From NCBI RefSeq assembly GCF_025399195.1, contig NW_026252176.1:1-55790 (forward strand): DNA of 55,790 nt, in the 5' to 3' direction. Positions 1-11,900 of this stretch are shown here, piece by piece (the first letter of the stretch is position 1; each line of letters opens with the position of its first letter). This stretch comes from Umbelopsis ramanniana AG (lineage: Eukaryota; Mucoromycota; Umbelopsidomycetes; Umbelopsidales; Umbelopsidaceae). Below the pieces are notes generated by a model that searched no databases, was not told the DNA's origin, and was given only the letters and a program-made list of their open reading frames with translations. The translations under genes and the position numbers were made by a program.

Positions 1-150
1 TCCAACAATGAACTACGCTTCGGCGGACGATTTATACTGGACCCGCCATTTTTTAATTCAAAAAAGTCTTGGAAGAACCCATCTGTACATTCCCCCCTCT
101 CCTTTTCCACTCTCTTCTCTTTATTTCCTTCCTTCCAACAAACGACCACC

Positions 151-1369
151 ATGTCCTTCATAAAAGGGATACCATCGTTTCCAGAAAGCCATCGTTTGCC
201 GGTCATGCCAACCCTCAGCTCCAATAATCCTGACCAACTAGCCGACTTTTGCGCTTTTGTCGTGCCATGTATATGGGGCGACGGATGGGCCAAGCTAGGC
301 ACCTCAACCGTCGATTCCAAGCGATATTCAATGTTCAGAAGTTTCTGTAAAGACGTAATATCCGCCACTCAAATATCCAGTTCCTGTATACTGGTCAGTC
401 TGAGATACATTCGAGTTTTACGGTCATGCTACCCCAGCATCAAAGGCTCCGTTGGTTCGGAATTTCGCCTATTTACAACGAGTTTGATTCTCGCCAATAA
501 GTTTTTAGATGATAACACGTATACGAATAAGGTAGGCCGGATGATTCGAGGTCGCATATTTTATTTTTTTTCATTGGTCACTCACACACCATCATTCCCT
601 GTAGACTTGGTCTGAAGTATCCAATATTCCCGTCAATGAACTCAACATTATGGAAATCGAATTTTTATCAGCATTAGATTACAATGTCTATGTTAGCGAA
701 GAACAATACTTGGCATGGATATCGGAATGTGATAATCTCATAGCCATGGATTCACGACGTAAATATCGACCCATCAAGACCCCTACCACTCTACTGGGGA
801 AGTCACTTAACAAATCATCAGTGCGATCAACAACAGGAGCTGTACTAGGGAAAAGTGTCTTACCACCTTTAGTTCATTCAATGTCACAACCAATTCTCCC
901 TACCTCCCTCAAACGGTCATCGGCTGGTGTGGTTCAACCCACACCAACGAAACGAATTTGCCTGCCAAACACCCCACCACCGGATGACACAGGATATCAT
1001 TACAGCAATAATATCCTACCTCCTATTGTACGGTCTTCAAGGCTACCTTCCGCATCGTCAACTTGTCAATTTTATGATAGTCGACCGCACACCCCGGTCT
1101 ACACTCCAACAATCTCTGACTGCTACGACCCATTTGTAACTATACCAGTTACATATGGTCGTTATTCTCAATACCCACAACAACAAAATCAACAACAACA
1201 ACAACAACAACGTGAATCATCCTCATTATTCCTACCGTCAGAAAAATTGTTACCCAGTTGGACTTCTATGCCCAGTATAGCCCCCGTACAACCTACACCA
1301 ATTTATTTTAGACCTCAAACTGCTTTAAGCTATCGTCAACAGCAAGGACTTCTGTCACTTGCGTTGTAG
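151..1369 (+). CDS. Pho80/Pcl-family cyclin (cyclin-dependent kinase regulatory subunit)
   Basis: Two exons, 151-531 and 605-1369, joined in phase 0 across a 73-nt GT..AG intron, give a 381-residue protein. The cyclin box spans about residues 65-170. It is built around the joined stretch N-K-F-L-D-D-N-T-Y-T-N-K followed by T-W-S-E-V, then L-N-I-M-E-I-E-F-L and L-D-Y-N-V-Y-V, which is characteristic of Pho80/Pcl/Clg1 cyclins that partner Pho85-type kinases. The C-terminal half is Pro/Ser/Thr-rich and probably disordered, with a glutamine run near residues 322-332 encoded by CAA repeats (about 1185-1212). The start lies in a good context (CCACCATG) after a C/T-rich leader. By family role it would direct a CDK to substrates in nutrient, phosphate or morphogenesis control; which branch cannot be decided from sequence alone. 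The family call is firm. Confidence 0.88.
1185..1212 (+). repeat. CAA trinucleotide tract encoding poly-Gln
   Basis: An imperfect run of CAA codons inside the cyclin gene encodes a Gln-rich stretch in the disordered C-terminal region. Such tracts vary in length between strains. Confidence 0.8.
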
Positions 1370-2004
1370 ATTTTTTTTTCTTTCTTCTTTTGCCTTCTCG
1401 TACATAGCATTCCTGTATAGTACATCCAATTGTTGAACAACTTGGTATAGACTCTTATTTCATTTGTAGCAATAGTATTCCCCCTCCCAAATCTCTTGAT
1501 GTATAGCACCCCACCCAACCAAAATACCATTTGAACGAACTTTTAATAGCTTTTTTTTTTTTTTTTTTATAAAAAGATGAGGCAAGGTACTCGGAAATTA
1601 TAACAGTATCGTCATACAACATAATTTTTTTCCAAGGTCAATGATTTGTGCATTAACTTTGATGATTCGTGCTCAGATTGAGGAGGCGTCGCCTCAGATT
1701 TGAAGCTATCCGGTTTAATGTGCTGTAGTGGGATAAAAAATCGGAGGTTGGAAAAAAATTATGTAGTAACTGTTGGCTGCTGACCCAAACGGAACAACCT
1801 CCACTACGTGATCTTGGGGGAGTCGATCCACGAGAACACACACTGTACAATCAACGTCACCAACCGCATTGTTTTTGCTTTATGATTCATGCTAGTAACA
1901 TCATCATCATGATTTACACATTTTTTTTTAACATGAACGAGGGCCAACGCAGGAATGATATAGTTTATTTCTTTTTTTTCTTACGGTTTTTTTTTTGCAA
2001 TTGT
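1370..2004. other. Intergenic: cyclin 3' end and eS6 promoter
   Basis: AT-rich spacer with long T and A homopolymers (for example about 1551-1569). I see no gene. The T-rich stretch just before the eS6 start codon is typical of a fungal promoter or leader. Confidence 0.6.
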
Positions 2005-3118
2005 ATGAAGGTAAGAATGTCCCAAGGAAGGAGAGAAAAGTATAGAAGAGGAGACGTGTGTGGGTATGTGGACGGTTGGTACCGTACTACCATGCCATAC
2101 CATGTTCTCTCTCTATCCCCCCCCCCCTTTATTTCCTCCCCCCAAAGCCAAAATGCTGAATCCTTTTGCTGTTCCGTGGTACTGTAGCTCAATATCGCAA
2201 ATCCCGCGACTGGTTGCCAAAAGCTGATTGAGGTAACAGATGAGCACCGCCTGTACGTGTAATCAAACAGCTGCCGGTCGGTCCAGAGTATGAAATTCTA
2301 ACTTTGTATGTCATTAGATCTGACTTTATGGACAAGCGCATGTCGACCGTCGTGGCAGGGGACCGTCTAGGCGATGAGTTCAAAGGTTACCTTTTTCGCA
2401 TCAGCGGTGGAAATGACAAACAAGGATTCCCAATGAAACAGGGCGTTTTAACTCAAAATCGAGTTCGTTTGTTGTTATCTCAAGGCGACTCGTGTTACAG
2501 ACCCAGAAGGGATGGTGAGCGCAAACGAAAATCAGTGAGAGGCTGCGTTACCTCGCCTGACCTCTCGGTTATGTCTCTGGTCATAGTCAAGCAGGGCCCC
2601 CAGGACATTCCAGGTCTGACTGACAACTCTATCCCTAATCGATTGGGTCCTAAACGAGCAAACCACATTCGGAAATTCTTCGTGAGATCTCAACCCTTTT
2701 TCACTCTATAACGTTAAAACCTTTTTTTTTTTCTGAAACGATTCCTCCCCAGAACCTTGGCAAGGCAGATGACGTACGGAAATATGTGATTCGTCGAACC
2801 GTTTATCCCAAGAAAGAAGGGGAAAAGCCCTATACGAAGGCTCCTAAAATCCAACGACTGATCACTCCGCGACGTTTGCAACGCAAAAGAAGAATGCAGG
2901 CTCTGAAGAAGCAACGAGTTGAAAAGTCAAAGCAGGAAGAAGCGGACTACTTGGCCCTGATTCATAAGAGACTTGCTGAGAAGAAACTAAAGCATCGACA
3001 GGACGTTAAGCGTCGTCACAGCTCGTCTACTCTTCAAGTATCTCAGAAGCCAGATGGAACGAACCAAATTGCCGTTTCAGAACTACTGGAAAAGGATTCC
3101 AAGAAGGGAAGAGCCTAG
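2005..3118 (+). CDS. RPS6: 40S ribosomal protein eS6 (RPS6)
   Basis: Four exons: 2005-2010 (only ATG AAG), 2188-2252, 2318-2681 and 2753-3118, all in phase, giving 266 residues. The spliced start [18 protein letters not shown] matches eS6 exactly in form, followed by [23 protein letters not shown] and G-P-K-R-A. eS6 is a small-subunit protein and the classical target of S6 kinase; the C-terminal R-R-H-S-S-S segment resembles the phosphorylated tail of animal and yeast eS6. About 15-25 residues follow that site, so the tail is longer than in yeast or man. The first intron (177 nt) directly follows codon 2, an arrangement common in fungal ribosomal protein genes. Confidence 0.95.
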
Positions 3119-3462
3119 AAAATGAGATTTTTTCGGCCGAACAATTGGGCAGACAGACCGCCTTAACGTAATGGATCACGGAGTAAGAACATTTTTAATA
3201 CCGCAACATATTTTTAACATAGCGGGGCAATAAGTTCTCCCATCCCAACCCAACACGATACAAAAAAGAAGTTGAGCATGTAAAAATGTGTTTTTTTTGG
3301 GATGGTGGTATACAATAAAGTAATGCAGGGCGGTGCTGGTATGATAAAAACGAAACAACTGAGTGGGAAGAACATAAGAGAAAGATATTACAGGGATTAT
3401 ACTCTGTCATTTGGGTTGGACCCCGTCGGCTAACTGCATTCAATTCGTTTCGTTGGAGTTGA
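3119..3462. other. Convergent 3' spacer between eS6 and syntaxin genes
   Basis: Short convergent intergenic stretch holding the 3' ends of two facing genes. No coding signal was recognised. Confidence 0.6.
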
Positions 3463-4418
3463 CTATTGCTTGTTCTGAGGAACCAACTTCACAACGACAA
3501 TAATGACAATGACAATGATGATAGTGGCAATGATAGCAAACATAATCCACTTCTTTCTTCGGGTGCTTTTGGCCAGAGTGACTGCTTGATTCAATTGCAG
3601 GTTTCCCTTTTCGACCTCATTGACCACCTCGTAACTGCTCGCCTCGATGGTGTTGAGGACATGTGCCTGGTTTTCCAGCAGTCCTTGCATCTCCTGGAAC
3701 AACTCGGTAAGCTGGTTAATGCTCTGGGCCAATTTTTGAATTTCTTCATGGCGCTGAGTCACATTCTCTAAAGTCTCCTGCGCCTGGTATCGTTGACCTA
3801 ATAACTGCTGGGCAAACACAGGACGTGACCCGGTCTGAGCATCATGGACAGCCTGATCAATCTCTTCGGATGTCGCATTAGGGTTTGCGATTTTGATTTG
3901 TCGTTCCAGCTGTTGTGCCTCTTGCTTTTGAAATTCAATTTCCAAGCCACGATACCTAAATAGATGTCAGTTTTTGTCATTTTCACTAAAAAGAAAAAAA
4001 AAATAACCTCCTGAACGTACCTTTCTATGCTATCCATAAAACTCTTGCTAACATTGGCAAACTGATTTTTTCGGATACCGAGATCGGGATGTCTTGGGGT
4101 AGGTTCAATAGCCTTGACGCGGTCTTTGACGGATTTGATCATCTGGTTAGTATCGTCGTTCATGCTGGTGATTTGCGACCTCAACCGAGACTGCTGAGTT
4201 TCGTCAGAGGTCTGAAGATAGTTCTGCTGAAGACTTCGAAGTCTGGAGATGTTTTCATTGATGCCCTTTATGACATCTTGCAGCTGTGATATTTGGTCCA
4301 AGAAACCTTGTGTGGACTGAGGGTCGGAAGGAGGAGCCATGAGAGGTCTCATCTCTACATGTTGGCTAGGCGCAGACTGGTTGCCTCGGTTAAGTTCTGC
4401 CAAACGGTCGACGTTCAT
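3463..4418 (-). CDS. Plasma-membrane syntaxin (Qa-SNARE, Sso1/Sso2-like)
   Basis: Two exons on the minus strand, 4418-4021 and 3955-3463, with a 65-nt intron, encode 296 residues. The N-terminal part carries a Habc-type three-helix region (about residues 35-150). A SNARE helix follows (R-H-E-E-I-Q-K-L through the Q-rich core with E-M-Q-G-L-L-E-N-Q-A), then a basic R-R-K-K patch and a C-terminal transmembrane anchor rich in Ile and Val ending V-P-Q-N-K-Q. This is the Qa-SNARE layout of Sso1/syntaxin 1, which pairs with a Sec9-type partner and a synaptobrevin in exocytosis at the plasma membrane. The 5' leader is a CT-rich tract (GA-rich on the plus strand, about 4418-4447). The family is certain; assignment to the plasma-membrane branch rests on overall resemblance. 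Confidence 0.9.
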
Positions 4419-4953
4419 AAGGGAAGAGAGAGGAAGAGAGAGAGAAGTGGCGGTGCAAGACTCCGTTCATGTTGACTTTTATTTGATGTGACAAGGCTGA
4501 GCAGCCAAGGCCATACTTTGGCTCTAAATTTGGCTTTTCTCTATAAGCTCCGCTTGGCCGCCACTCCAACAAGGAGGCTCGTGTTGCTGTTTCTAGCAGC
4601 CAATGTGATGCTTGCAACCTACCTAAACCAATCATGGTGGCGCCTCTGGATCAACCCACCATTCATTCGTTTTGCCAAGCGAACATTTTATCGGCATCCC
4701 GAGCTCCTTCCAACAAACAAGCCAGCCATTGTGGCAGGTAGAACATGGTTGAAATGTTTATTGGTAAGGTTCGATGAACCGTCAGGTTGGAAGGACCCAA
4801 CATGTAGTATGAAAGTGGGGTGAGAAGATGGAGGGAGAGAGAACAAGTGCTGAATGCAAGAAAGTACATGAAATATAATATAGGAGTAAATTACGGTGAA
4901 TGAGAAAATTTTGGTTTGGTTAGGTGAGGATATCTGAAAGGGTCTTCAATTGT
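4419..4953. other. Intergenic: syntaxin promoter and 3' end of J-protein gene
   Basis: No supported gene. An open frame of about 110 codons on the plus strand (4488-4823) has no family resemblance and overlaps the expected syntaxin promoter, so I treat it as chance. Confidence 0.55.
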
Positions 4954-6293
4954 CTAATTGTTACTGGATATCACGTCTAGGAATCCAACTGCCACTCTCA
5001 GAGCCGATTCAACTCGGTCACCGAGTATGCCACCATCCTTTGAATCGGTCGTCGATTCTGTATCGGACGATGTGGAGGGAGGGGCGGATGCTGTTCGTAT
5101 ATCATTACAATTTCCAGTAGAGACAGGAGCAGCGATTTGACCTTTGCTAACCAGGTTGATCATGATGGGAAGCGACAAGATAACTTTGAACATGGTGATG
5201 GTGACCCGCATGCGTCTCATAAGGTCAAAGTAAGATAGAGCTCGAAGCTCATGTTGTAGTTCATACAGCCGCATTAATTCAAACTGGACAACTTTGAAAT
5301 ACTTTTTCGTGGCTATAAGACAACATGAAATTTTTAGTCACTATTGCAAAAACCAGCCAGGTGCATGGAGGGGGGACTTACATAAGATCATGTCGCGTAC
5401 TCTACGTAGTGATATTTCGATGCTGACGATGGTTTCTTCCGTGAATTGTATGGACGGATTACTTCGAGACAAGCCAACTACTCAAAACGATAATTAGATA
5501 CGAGCTGGTGGTCATTGGCCACACATTAAGATAGCAACATACTCATGAAAGAGCGCATAGTATTAAACTCTCCATCCATCATTTCCACAAATAGCTAAAG
5601 GGACGTAGCGAGGAGGTGAATACATACTCATAAAGGAGGAATACCTCTCTCTCTCTCTACCCGCATCCAGACCATTCTACTTACTTGCTTTAAAAGAGCT
5701 TGTAATGTTTCATTACCATCTACGGTGGCAGCATCAGCAAAAGAGGGTCGATTGGATGGACCGGAGATATCGTAGATAAGTTTAGCACTGGTATCGCTTA
5801 ACGTTTCGTAAGCTATTGACAACCCTACAAAAATAGATGTTGTTGAATACGACGTCTACAGATCGGGTTGGGATCATGAAAAACTCACGTTGGAAAGCCT
5901 CTGTGGCCTTATCATAAGGCGGAACAAATTTGTCAGGATGGCAAATTCTACTCCTCTGTTTGAAAATAAAAAAATCAGGTCGGTTGAAAGCATGAGAGGT
6001 TGTGTCAAAAAATTACGAAACGTCGTATGGCAACGGGTTATGACAAAGAAATGCGCACAAAACGCTACCTTGATATAGGCTCTTCGAACATCTTCAGGAC
6101 TGGTCTTTCTACTTATGCCGAGCACGCTGTAATACGAGGTTGCGGCCAATATCTCGTCGACCAACTGATAGCGGTTATCACTCAGTGAGTCGCTGGCGGA
6201 GCGGTCTAACGGTCGTTTTGGGTTGGTCCGTGAGCAAGATTGCTGGCCGGATTTTGGTGATGGCGTAAAGATGGTATTATAAACATATTGCAT
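4954..6293 (-). CDS. J-domain (DnaJ/Hsp40) co-chaperone
   Basis: Six exons on the minus strand: 6293-6069, 5955-5889, 5824-5685, 5594-5543, 5480-5382 and 5312-4954, keeping phase throughout, give about 313 residues. The acceptor of exon 5 could also be three bases later, costing one residue. The J domain covers about residues 54-117: Y-Y-S-V-L-G-I, then A-Y-I-K, the diagnostic H-P-D at 81-83, and L-S-I-A-Y-E-T-L-S-D. The H-P-D stimulates Hsp70 ATP hydrolysis. Downstream is a helical region with a hydrophobic stretch (V-I-L-S-L-P-I-M-I-N-L) and a Ser/Asp-rich tail. There is no zinc-finger or CTD I/II region, so this is a class III J-protein. The C-terminal region may be a DnaJ-X-like domain as in Caj1/Djp1, but that is a guess. 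Confidence 0.8.
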
Positions 6294-6484
6294 TTGGGAA
6301 GAGGACAGAGAGAGAGAGAGAAAGAATGAAGCTTTTGGGCCCAACACATGTGAAAAATTTCACAACAAAAAAAAATAATAAATTTGGACCCGTCAGAACG
6401 GCCTGGCCTATCGATACAAAAGTATCATCTGTGAAAAAGGCATTTGGTGGTGGTTTATTGAAGACATATACAATATGCAACTAC

Positions 6485-7410
6485 TTAGATCTTTTGCATA
6501 GCAGCAACATCGACGGATTGAACAAAGTCCTCAAACTCAGTGATCTTGTCAGAAAGGTCGTCAAGCAAAACCTGTTTTTCAGAGATAAAAAAAATTAAGA
6601 AAGTTAACACGTGCCGGATGATGGCCAATTTTGATAGGAGCAATTACTGACCTTGTCATCCTCAACAACGCAGTTGATCTGGAGCTTCTTGATACCGTAA
6701 CCAATGGCAACGAGTTGGGATCCACCCCAAACCAAACCATCCAACTCAATACCCTTGACGGCGGCAGTCAAAGCGTCCATATCAGTCTCATCATCCCAAG
6801 GCTTGACATCGAGAGTGACAGTGGTCTTAGCAATGGTCTTGGGCTTGTTAGCCTTCTTGGCAGCATACTCAGCAAGACGTTGAGCCTTGAGCTTCTCGGC
6901 GGCCTCATCGACTTCTTCGTCGTCAGAACCGAAAAGATCAATATCTTCATCATCCTCCTCAGCAGCAGCGGAAGCAGTAGCAGCAGCGGCAGTCCTATTG
7001 ATTTCGACAGGTAAGTAAAAATATCTTTCGCCTCATTTAGCTCTATGTTGACTTACTTGGTGGTCAAACCGTTGACAGCAGCAATGTGCTTGTACCAACG
7101 GGCAAGATGGGGGAATTGTTCGGCGTTGGGACCTTCGGAAAGGCTCTCGAAGACCTTCTTGTCGGCAGCAGAGGCCTCGAAGCTAAAATTCGAACAGAAC
7201 GTGAGATTAGCGAACTCATGTTCTCATAGATGAGAGTATGCTGATAGATCCGAGTCTGAGGAATGCAGGAATAGCCATATGCAGCCATAACGCGAATCTA
7301 TCTTTTTCTCTTTCGAAAATATCGAATACTTACCCCTGAACGTAGGAAGCGTTTTCGAAGAAACCGTTAAGGATGTGGTTGGCCAAAGAAGTCTCAAGGG
7401 TGAAGGACAT
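6485..7410 (-). CDS. EFB1: Translation elongation factor eEF1B alpha (EF-1 beta, guanine nucleotide exchange subunit)
   Basis: Four exons on the minus strand: 7410-7334, 7182-7057, 6994-6652 and 6571-6485, give 210 residues, the usual family length. The N-terminal GST-C-like domain is followed by an acidic linker ([16 protein letters not shown], the casein-kinase-type signature of EF-1 beta/delta) and the C-terminal exchange domain ([26 protein letters not shown], ending A-A-M-Q-K-I). The protein recharges eEF1A with GTP during elongation. The codons are strongly biased (GCC, AAG, GAG, GGT), fitting high expression. The leader before the ATG is C/T-rich. Confidence 0.95.
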
Positions 7411-8201
7411 GATAGAGGAAGTGAAAGAGAAGGAATTCCAACTTTTTGACGTCGACTTCTTCGAGGTAAATAATAATTTTTTTCTTGCTTGTTTTCGCTC
7501 GTCCACGTGATATCTCAGCCTCATAAATTTTTTGCAGCATTGGCATTGGCGAATGTACTGCTTGACACTTCTTTAAATACCATGACCCCTACCACTTGTA
7601 AGCATTAGAGACATCGATGTAATGTTTTTTTAGATACAAATTGTTTAGTATTTTGTGAGTTTGCAATGTCTGACCTGCGCTAGAGTTGATAAGTGGCTAC
7701 ATTGTGTTTCTGATGAGTATCCTTTATTCCCAAGTAACCATGAATGGAGTGTTGATCACCGCCAAGAAACTATCAGGGTGGTTCTTAAGATAGTATCTAT
7801 CATGGGCATTGGATTTAACATCAACATCAGATATTTTTCGGCTCTTAAGGCTGAGGGAATTGCTATTAAAATGCATTGCGCTATAGCACTTCATGTCTCT
7901 GATCTAGGTCAGACATATTGATGTGCTACTCACGCCCTGAAGACATTGCTCTGATACTAAATAAATAAAACACTTTTTCTGAACAGACAGTCTCTTCCAA
8001 CGTTAGCATCATCTGAGCAACGCAGCTTTTAGTAGAGGTAATGGATACAATGGAGATACGCTGGCCGCGCTGAAGGCTACAGGCACCTGTCAAACAAAGC
8101 CGTCCCAGCTCGGGGGGTGAATTTTTTTTTTTTTACTTAACGGGCTTGCGATCCGATCCACCGTTTGATTCATTTCCCCACTTGATCTACATTGAACAAC
8201 C
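7411..8201. other. Divergent promoter region of EFB1 and a small basic-protein gene
   Basis: About 790 bases between two divergent genes. I see no coding feature; open frames here (for example 7655-7921) lack family resemblance and codon bias. Confidence 0.55.
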
Positions 8202-8540
8202 ATGGGACGTAGCGCAAAGTTCTTTAAACGACCAACCCGAAAGGAAAAGGAACAGCGAGCTTTGAACCCCACCATTGCTCCAGTGGATGGAGGCATTTCC
8301 AAAAACAAGAAGCATGCCAACGTTCGAGAAGAAGCGAAGAAGGCGCTCGAACAGACGCTGAAGGAAGGTCACATCGCCGACCAAGACATCGATATGGGTG
8401 ACACTAAAGCTAATGCGGAAACCCCTCTGAAGCAGAAGGAAGAAGAGGTCGAAAAGAGAGATTATGTTGATATATTGACAGGCAAGCGAACCTACCGAAA
8501 ACCCACTGGCAAATTCAACAAACGACACACTATTAAATAG
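8202..8540 (+). CDS. Small lysine-rich protein of unknown function
   Basis: A single open frame of 112 codons with a good start context (CAACCATGG). The product is basic at both ends: M-G-R-S-A-K-F-F-K-R-P-T-R-K-E-K at the start and T-G-K-R-T-Y-R-K-P-T-G-K-F-N-K-R-H at the end, with an acidic middle segment. I do not recognise the family. Composition and size resemble small nucleolar or ribosome-assembly factors, but that is inference only. Lysine AAG codons are preferred, as in the neighbouring expressed genes, and a polyadenylation-type AATAAA follows the stop. It lies divergent from EFB1 and convergent with the Argonaute gene. Confidence 0.6.
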   Translation: MGRSAKFFKRPTRKEKEQRALNPTIAPVDGGISKNKKHANVREEAKKALEQTLKEGHIADQDIDMGDTKANAETPLKQKEEEVEKRDYVDILTGKRTYRKPTGKFNKRHTIK

Positions 8541-8939
8541 ATTTACAAACCTCACTTCACTCTACATTACAACTGCCCCCCCCCGTCAACAAAAGGATAC
8601 CTGTTAAGCAATTATCAAAATAAAGAACTTTTTTATAATAAGAAAAGAGGAAAATGTATTCGAAAAAGTGATTAGGGGATATAACGTCATGTCAATCAGA
8701 CGATTACCTGTACCCGAAACCAGAAGAAGGATACAGATTTGACATGTACGGAAGGGGAGAAGTAACTATGGCATACAAAACCTGAAACCAAAGCATAAAT
8801 CGGACGAGTAAAGGGAGTTGCGAGGTGTAGTTTTATGAACCGGAAAAGCTGAACATTCAAAAAGGGTACAAATAAAAAGTCGAAAGGGAGGGAGGGGAGA
8901 AATATTGTAGTGATTTTGTTTTAGTATGGAAATACGAAA
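8541..8939. other. Convergent 3' spacer before the Argonaute gene
   Basis: Untranslated 3' sequences of two facing genes. No coding signal. A C-run occurs at about 8576-8584. Confidence 0.6.
8619..8624 (+). terminator. AATAAA polyadenylation signal
   Basis: Canonical hexamer about 80 bases after the stop of the small basic-protein gene, followed by a T-rich stretch. Confidence 0.5.
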
Positions 8940-11900
8940 CTACATGAAGAACATGACTTTCTGCAATTCAGGCTTAACAACACCGAAGCTGGCCATGTGT
9001 CCTTCGCCATCCATGCTTTCGGAAGTAGCGTCAGTGTCAGACCAGTGTTCACCGCGAGAGTGGAAGCGAGCACGAGTGGCAAGCAAATCAGCATAGTACG
9101 CAGGAGGAACAATAGAAACAGCACGGGTAGCTCTGCCATAGAGATAGCAAAGTCGGTAAGTCAAATCTTGAAGTTGATCGGCAGTAAACTTATTGTCGTC
9201 ATAAAGGACGTGATAATGAGTTGGGCGAGATGTTCCTTGAAGACCGGCGTGAGATTGCAGGTAAAAGTCAAATTCAAAGGGATGAACTATATTGGTATCT
9301 ACAACCGTGCCTGGTAAGCAGTTACCGGTGCGGTCAGTGTCATTTTGATCGATGGGGAAGAAACGAGCGTGGTGACGCTTTTGAACCACGACAAAGGTAA
9401 TGGTAGGCTTGTAGTCAGCATCAAGAGATGTGCAAGCGGCACGAACGGCAGCAATTTCATTGTCATACACTTGCTTGAATTGACCTTCAGAAACGCCATC
9501 ACGATAGAACAAGATACGTTCGGGCTTTTGACCAGATGATTGATAGAATGTCTTCAAGAGTTCCTTCACCATGTTGGCAAGATCAGCAATGATTTCCGTT
9601 CGGTTGGCTTGAACACGAATAGAGCTGGCATAGCGTGAAGCACGAGCGTCCATGGAGGCACAAAGAGCAGCTATGGAAGGTCTGTTCATATCGCCGGGAG
9701 CAGGATGAGTGACATCAGCACCGAAAAGAATGGTGGGCCGAGACGAGATGAAAGGAATTTGTTGTGGGACGATGAAAGAATTCATACCACCGAGCTTCAA
9801 GTTAACCTTCAAGCAAACGTTGGCGCAGTATTGCTTCTTGGCATCATGGATATGCTTGGATTGGACGCACTGCGTGGCAACTCCAATGACAGTATCGGAG
9901 ATACGCTTGATTTCAGCATAGAGAGGAACACCTGTATTGGGCAAAATGCAGACAATCAGTTGAGGTGCAGCCTTAGCAGCATTACCAGCCTTAAGCCAAG
10001 CCTCCTTTAGGGTACGATCAATGTTTCCTTGAGGATCAGCGTGAGTGATCGGAGGTGTCTTGTTGACAACATTCTATTGTGGAGGGGAAAAAGTGCATGG
10101 TTAGACATGTGAAACGCAAAAAATGATAATATAAAAGGACAGGGATAGGCTAACAAATTCGTCGTTTATAACTTACCATACCAGTGTCCATGAAAGTGGT
10201 GCACATTTCACGAACAAAACGTTGTATATCTTGCATAGGAACAATACGCTCATTGGTGAAGCAAACAACGGACCAAGATCCGAGTGTAGCACCTTGAGCA
10301 ACACGCTTTCCTCTCAAATTCCAAGCACCGCCTTGAGGTACAAAAGCACCATCACGAGTTGAGGGGTTGTAGGAAACGGTCGGAGTGGGAAGAATGCGAG
10401 CATTGACGACAGCCATATCTTGCTTGACAGACATGCCAAATTGCTGCATATAATCGTTGTCCTTGTAGTTCAATAGATTCAGACCTTGGCTGATCTTGTT
10501 AGCACGCATATTGGGCTTTTGGCAAGTAAACTTGATCATTTCGGCGGTTTGCTTTTCGTTGAGCTTCTTCATGTGACGTTGTCCCTATATAATAAAATAA
10601 TCGGTCTGTCAGTCAATATGAATGGAGGGGAAAAAATCAAGGAAAGCAGAGATGCATACAGGGACGACTTCGCAAACTTCCATGGGCAAGAAAGTGCTGT
10701 TTTGGACGACGACACAAGGCAGGAAGGGGAAACTCAATTTCTTGCCATAGGTCTTGTTAAAATAGGATGCCACATCTTGCTTTTCCTCAGAGTCGCCAAC
10801 TTTGAAGAAAGTCTGGTCTGCTGGTGTGGAGGTCAACTTGGAAATCTTATAGCGACGGTTGTTTTCACCACGGTGGACAACCTTGATTTTCAAGCTACGG
10901 AGAACCTTTTCGAGTTTGACACGATCACGGTCGCTGATACCACGGCGAAGTTCATCTACGGTGCGCCAGTTGAGGATCTTGACAACCATCTGTGGCAAAG
11001 GACCGCTCTCATAAAAAGCAGTGGCAGAGACATCGACGTTGACCATCATTCTACCTGTACATTTAAAATCATGTTTGGGAATTGATTAAGAAAGTGAGTA
11101 AGGTGTTTATGACTCTCCAACTATTACAAGGAACATACCAACAGCGGGTCTAGCAGACTGGTAGAAACCTTGCCAGACTTCAGCACCGTTAGCCAGAGGC
11201 TTGGCATCCTGAGGTGTGAAGAAAGAACGACCGACAGTCGCGTAAGTCATAGATGGCAAGTGGCGTATAAGGACGTCCAGAACCATGATAGCTGGCGCAT
11301 GAGATGCAGTTAATATACAAATAATCGAAAAGGTTTCATCTGGTGAGCTGAATGTTACCTGTCAAGCAACCGCTGGTGCAAGCACCTTGGCCACTGAGGA
11401 ACCGACGTAGTTCTTCCATGACGACTTCGCCAGTCTTCTTGATCTTGAGCTTGAAGATACGAGGAGGGCGCTTGGATGAAGAGGCTCTTGCATCATCTTC
11501 GGGAAGAGTGATCTACGAGTTGATAAAAGTAGTATAATAAGTATCGAGTTGAGAGATCCCGCGGTGCGGTATTGAAGGTAGAAGTTCCGATGTTTCATAA
11601 AATTGAAATAAAAGGAGGGAAGACAGATCGAGAAGACATATCCATAGGCAGTCTTTCGCTAAGATGCATGTCATTGGTATATGCTAGTTGATGGCCAGTT
11701 TCCGTACGAATATTCAAAGATATCAGGGAATTTTGTTTGTCTTGTTCGGTTTCGAAGTAAGGAAAACAGTTGACAAGATGGTGAAATATGTACCTCAAAC
11801 ATTCCTGCATTATCCTCCAAAGGAAGAGCTTTTGGAGAGAAAATATTCTTGCGACCATCATAGACTGGCTTAATACCCTTAAGGCTACCTTGACCATCTT

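Noticed and set aside
2304-2317. Apparent start of the eS6 frame near 2304
   Set aside because: It begins at a TTG within an intron; the true N-terminus is encoded by the small exons 2005-2010 and 2188-2252.
4488-4823. Plus-strand open frame of 111 codons
   Set aside because: No family resemblance, lies in the syntaxin promoter, and composition is not protein-like.
7655-7921. Plus-strand open frame of 88 codons upstream of the small basic-protein gene
   Set aside because: No recognisable homology, codon bias or splice-supported continuation.
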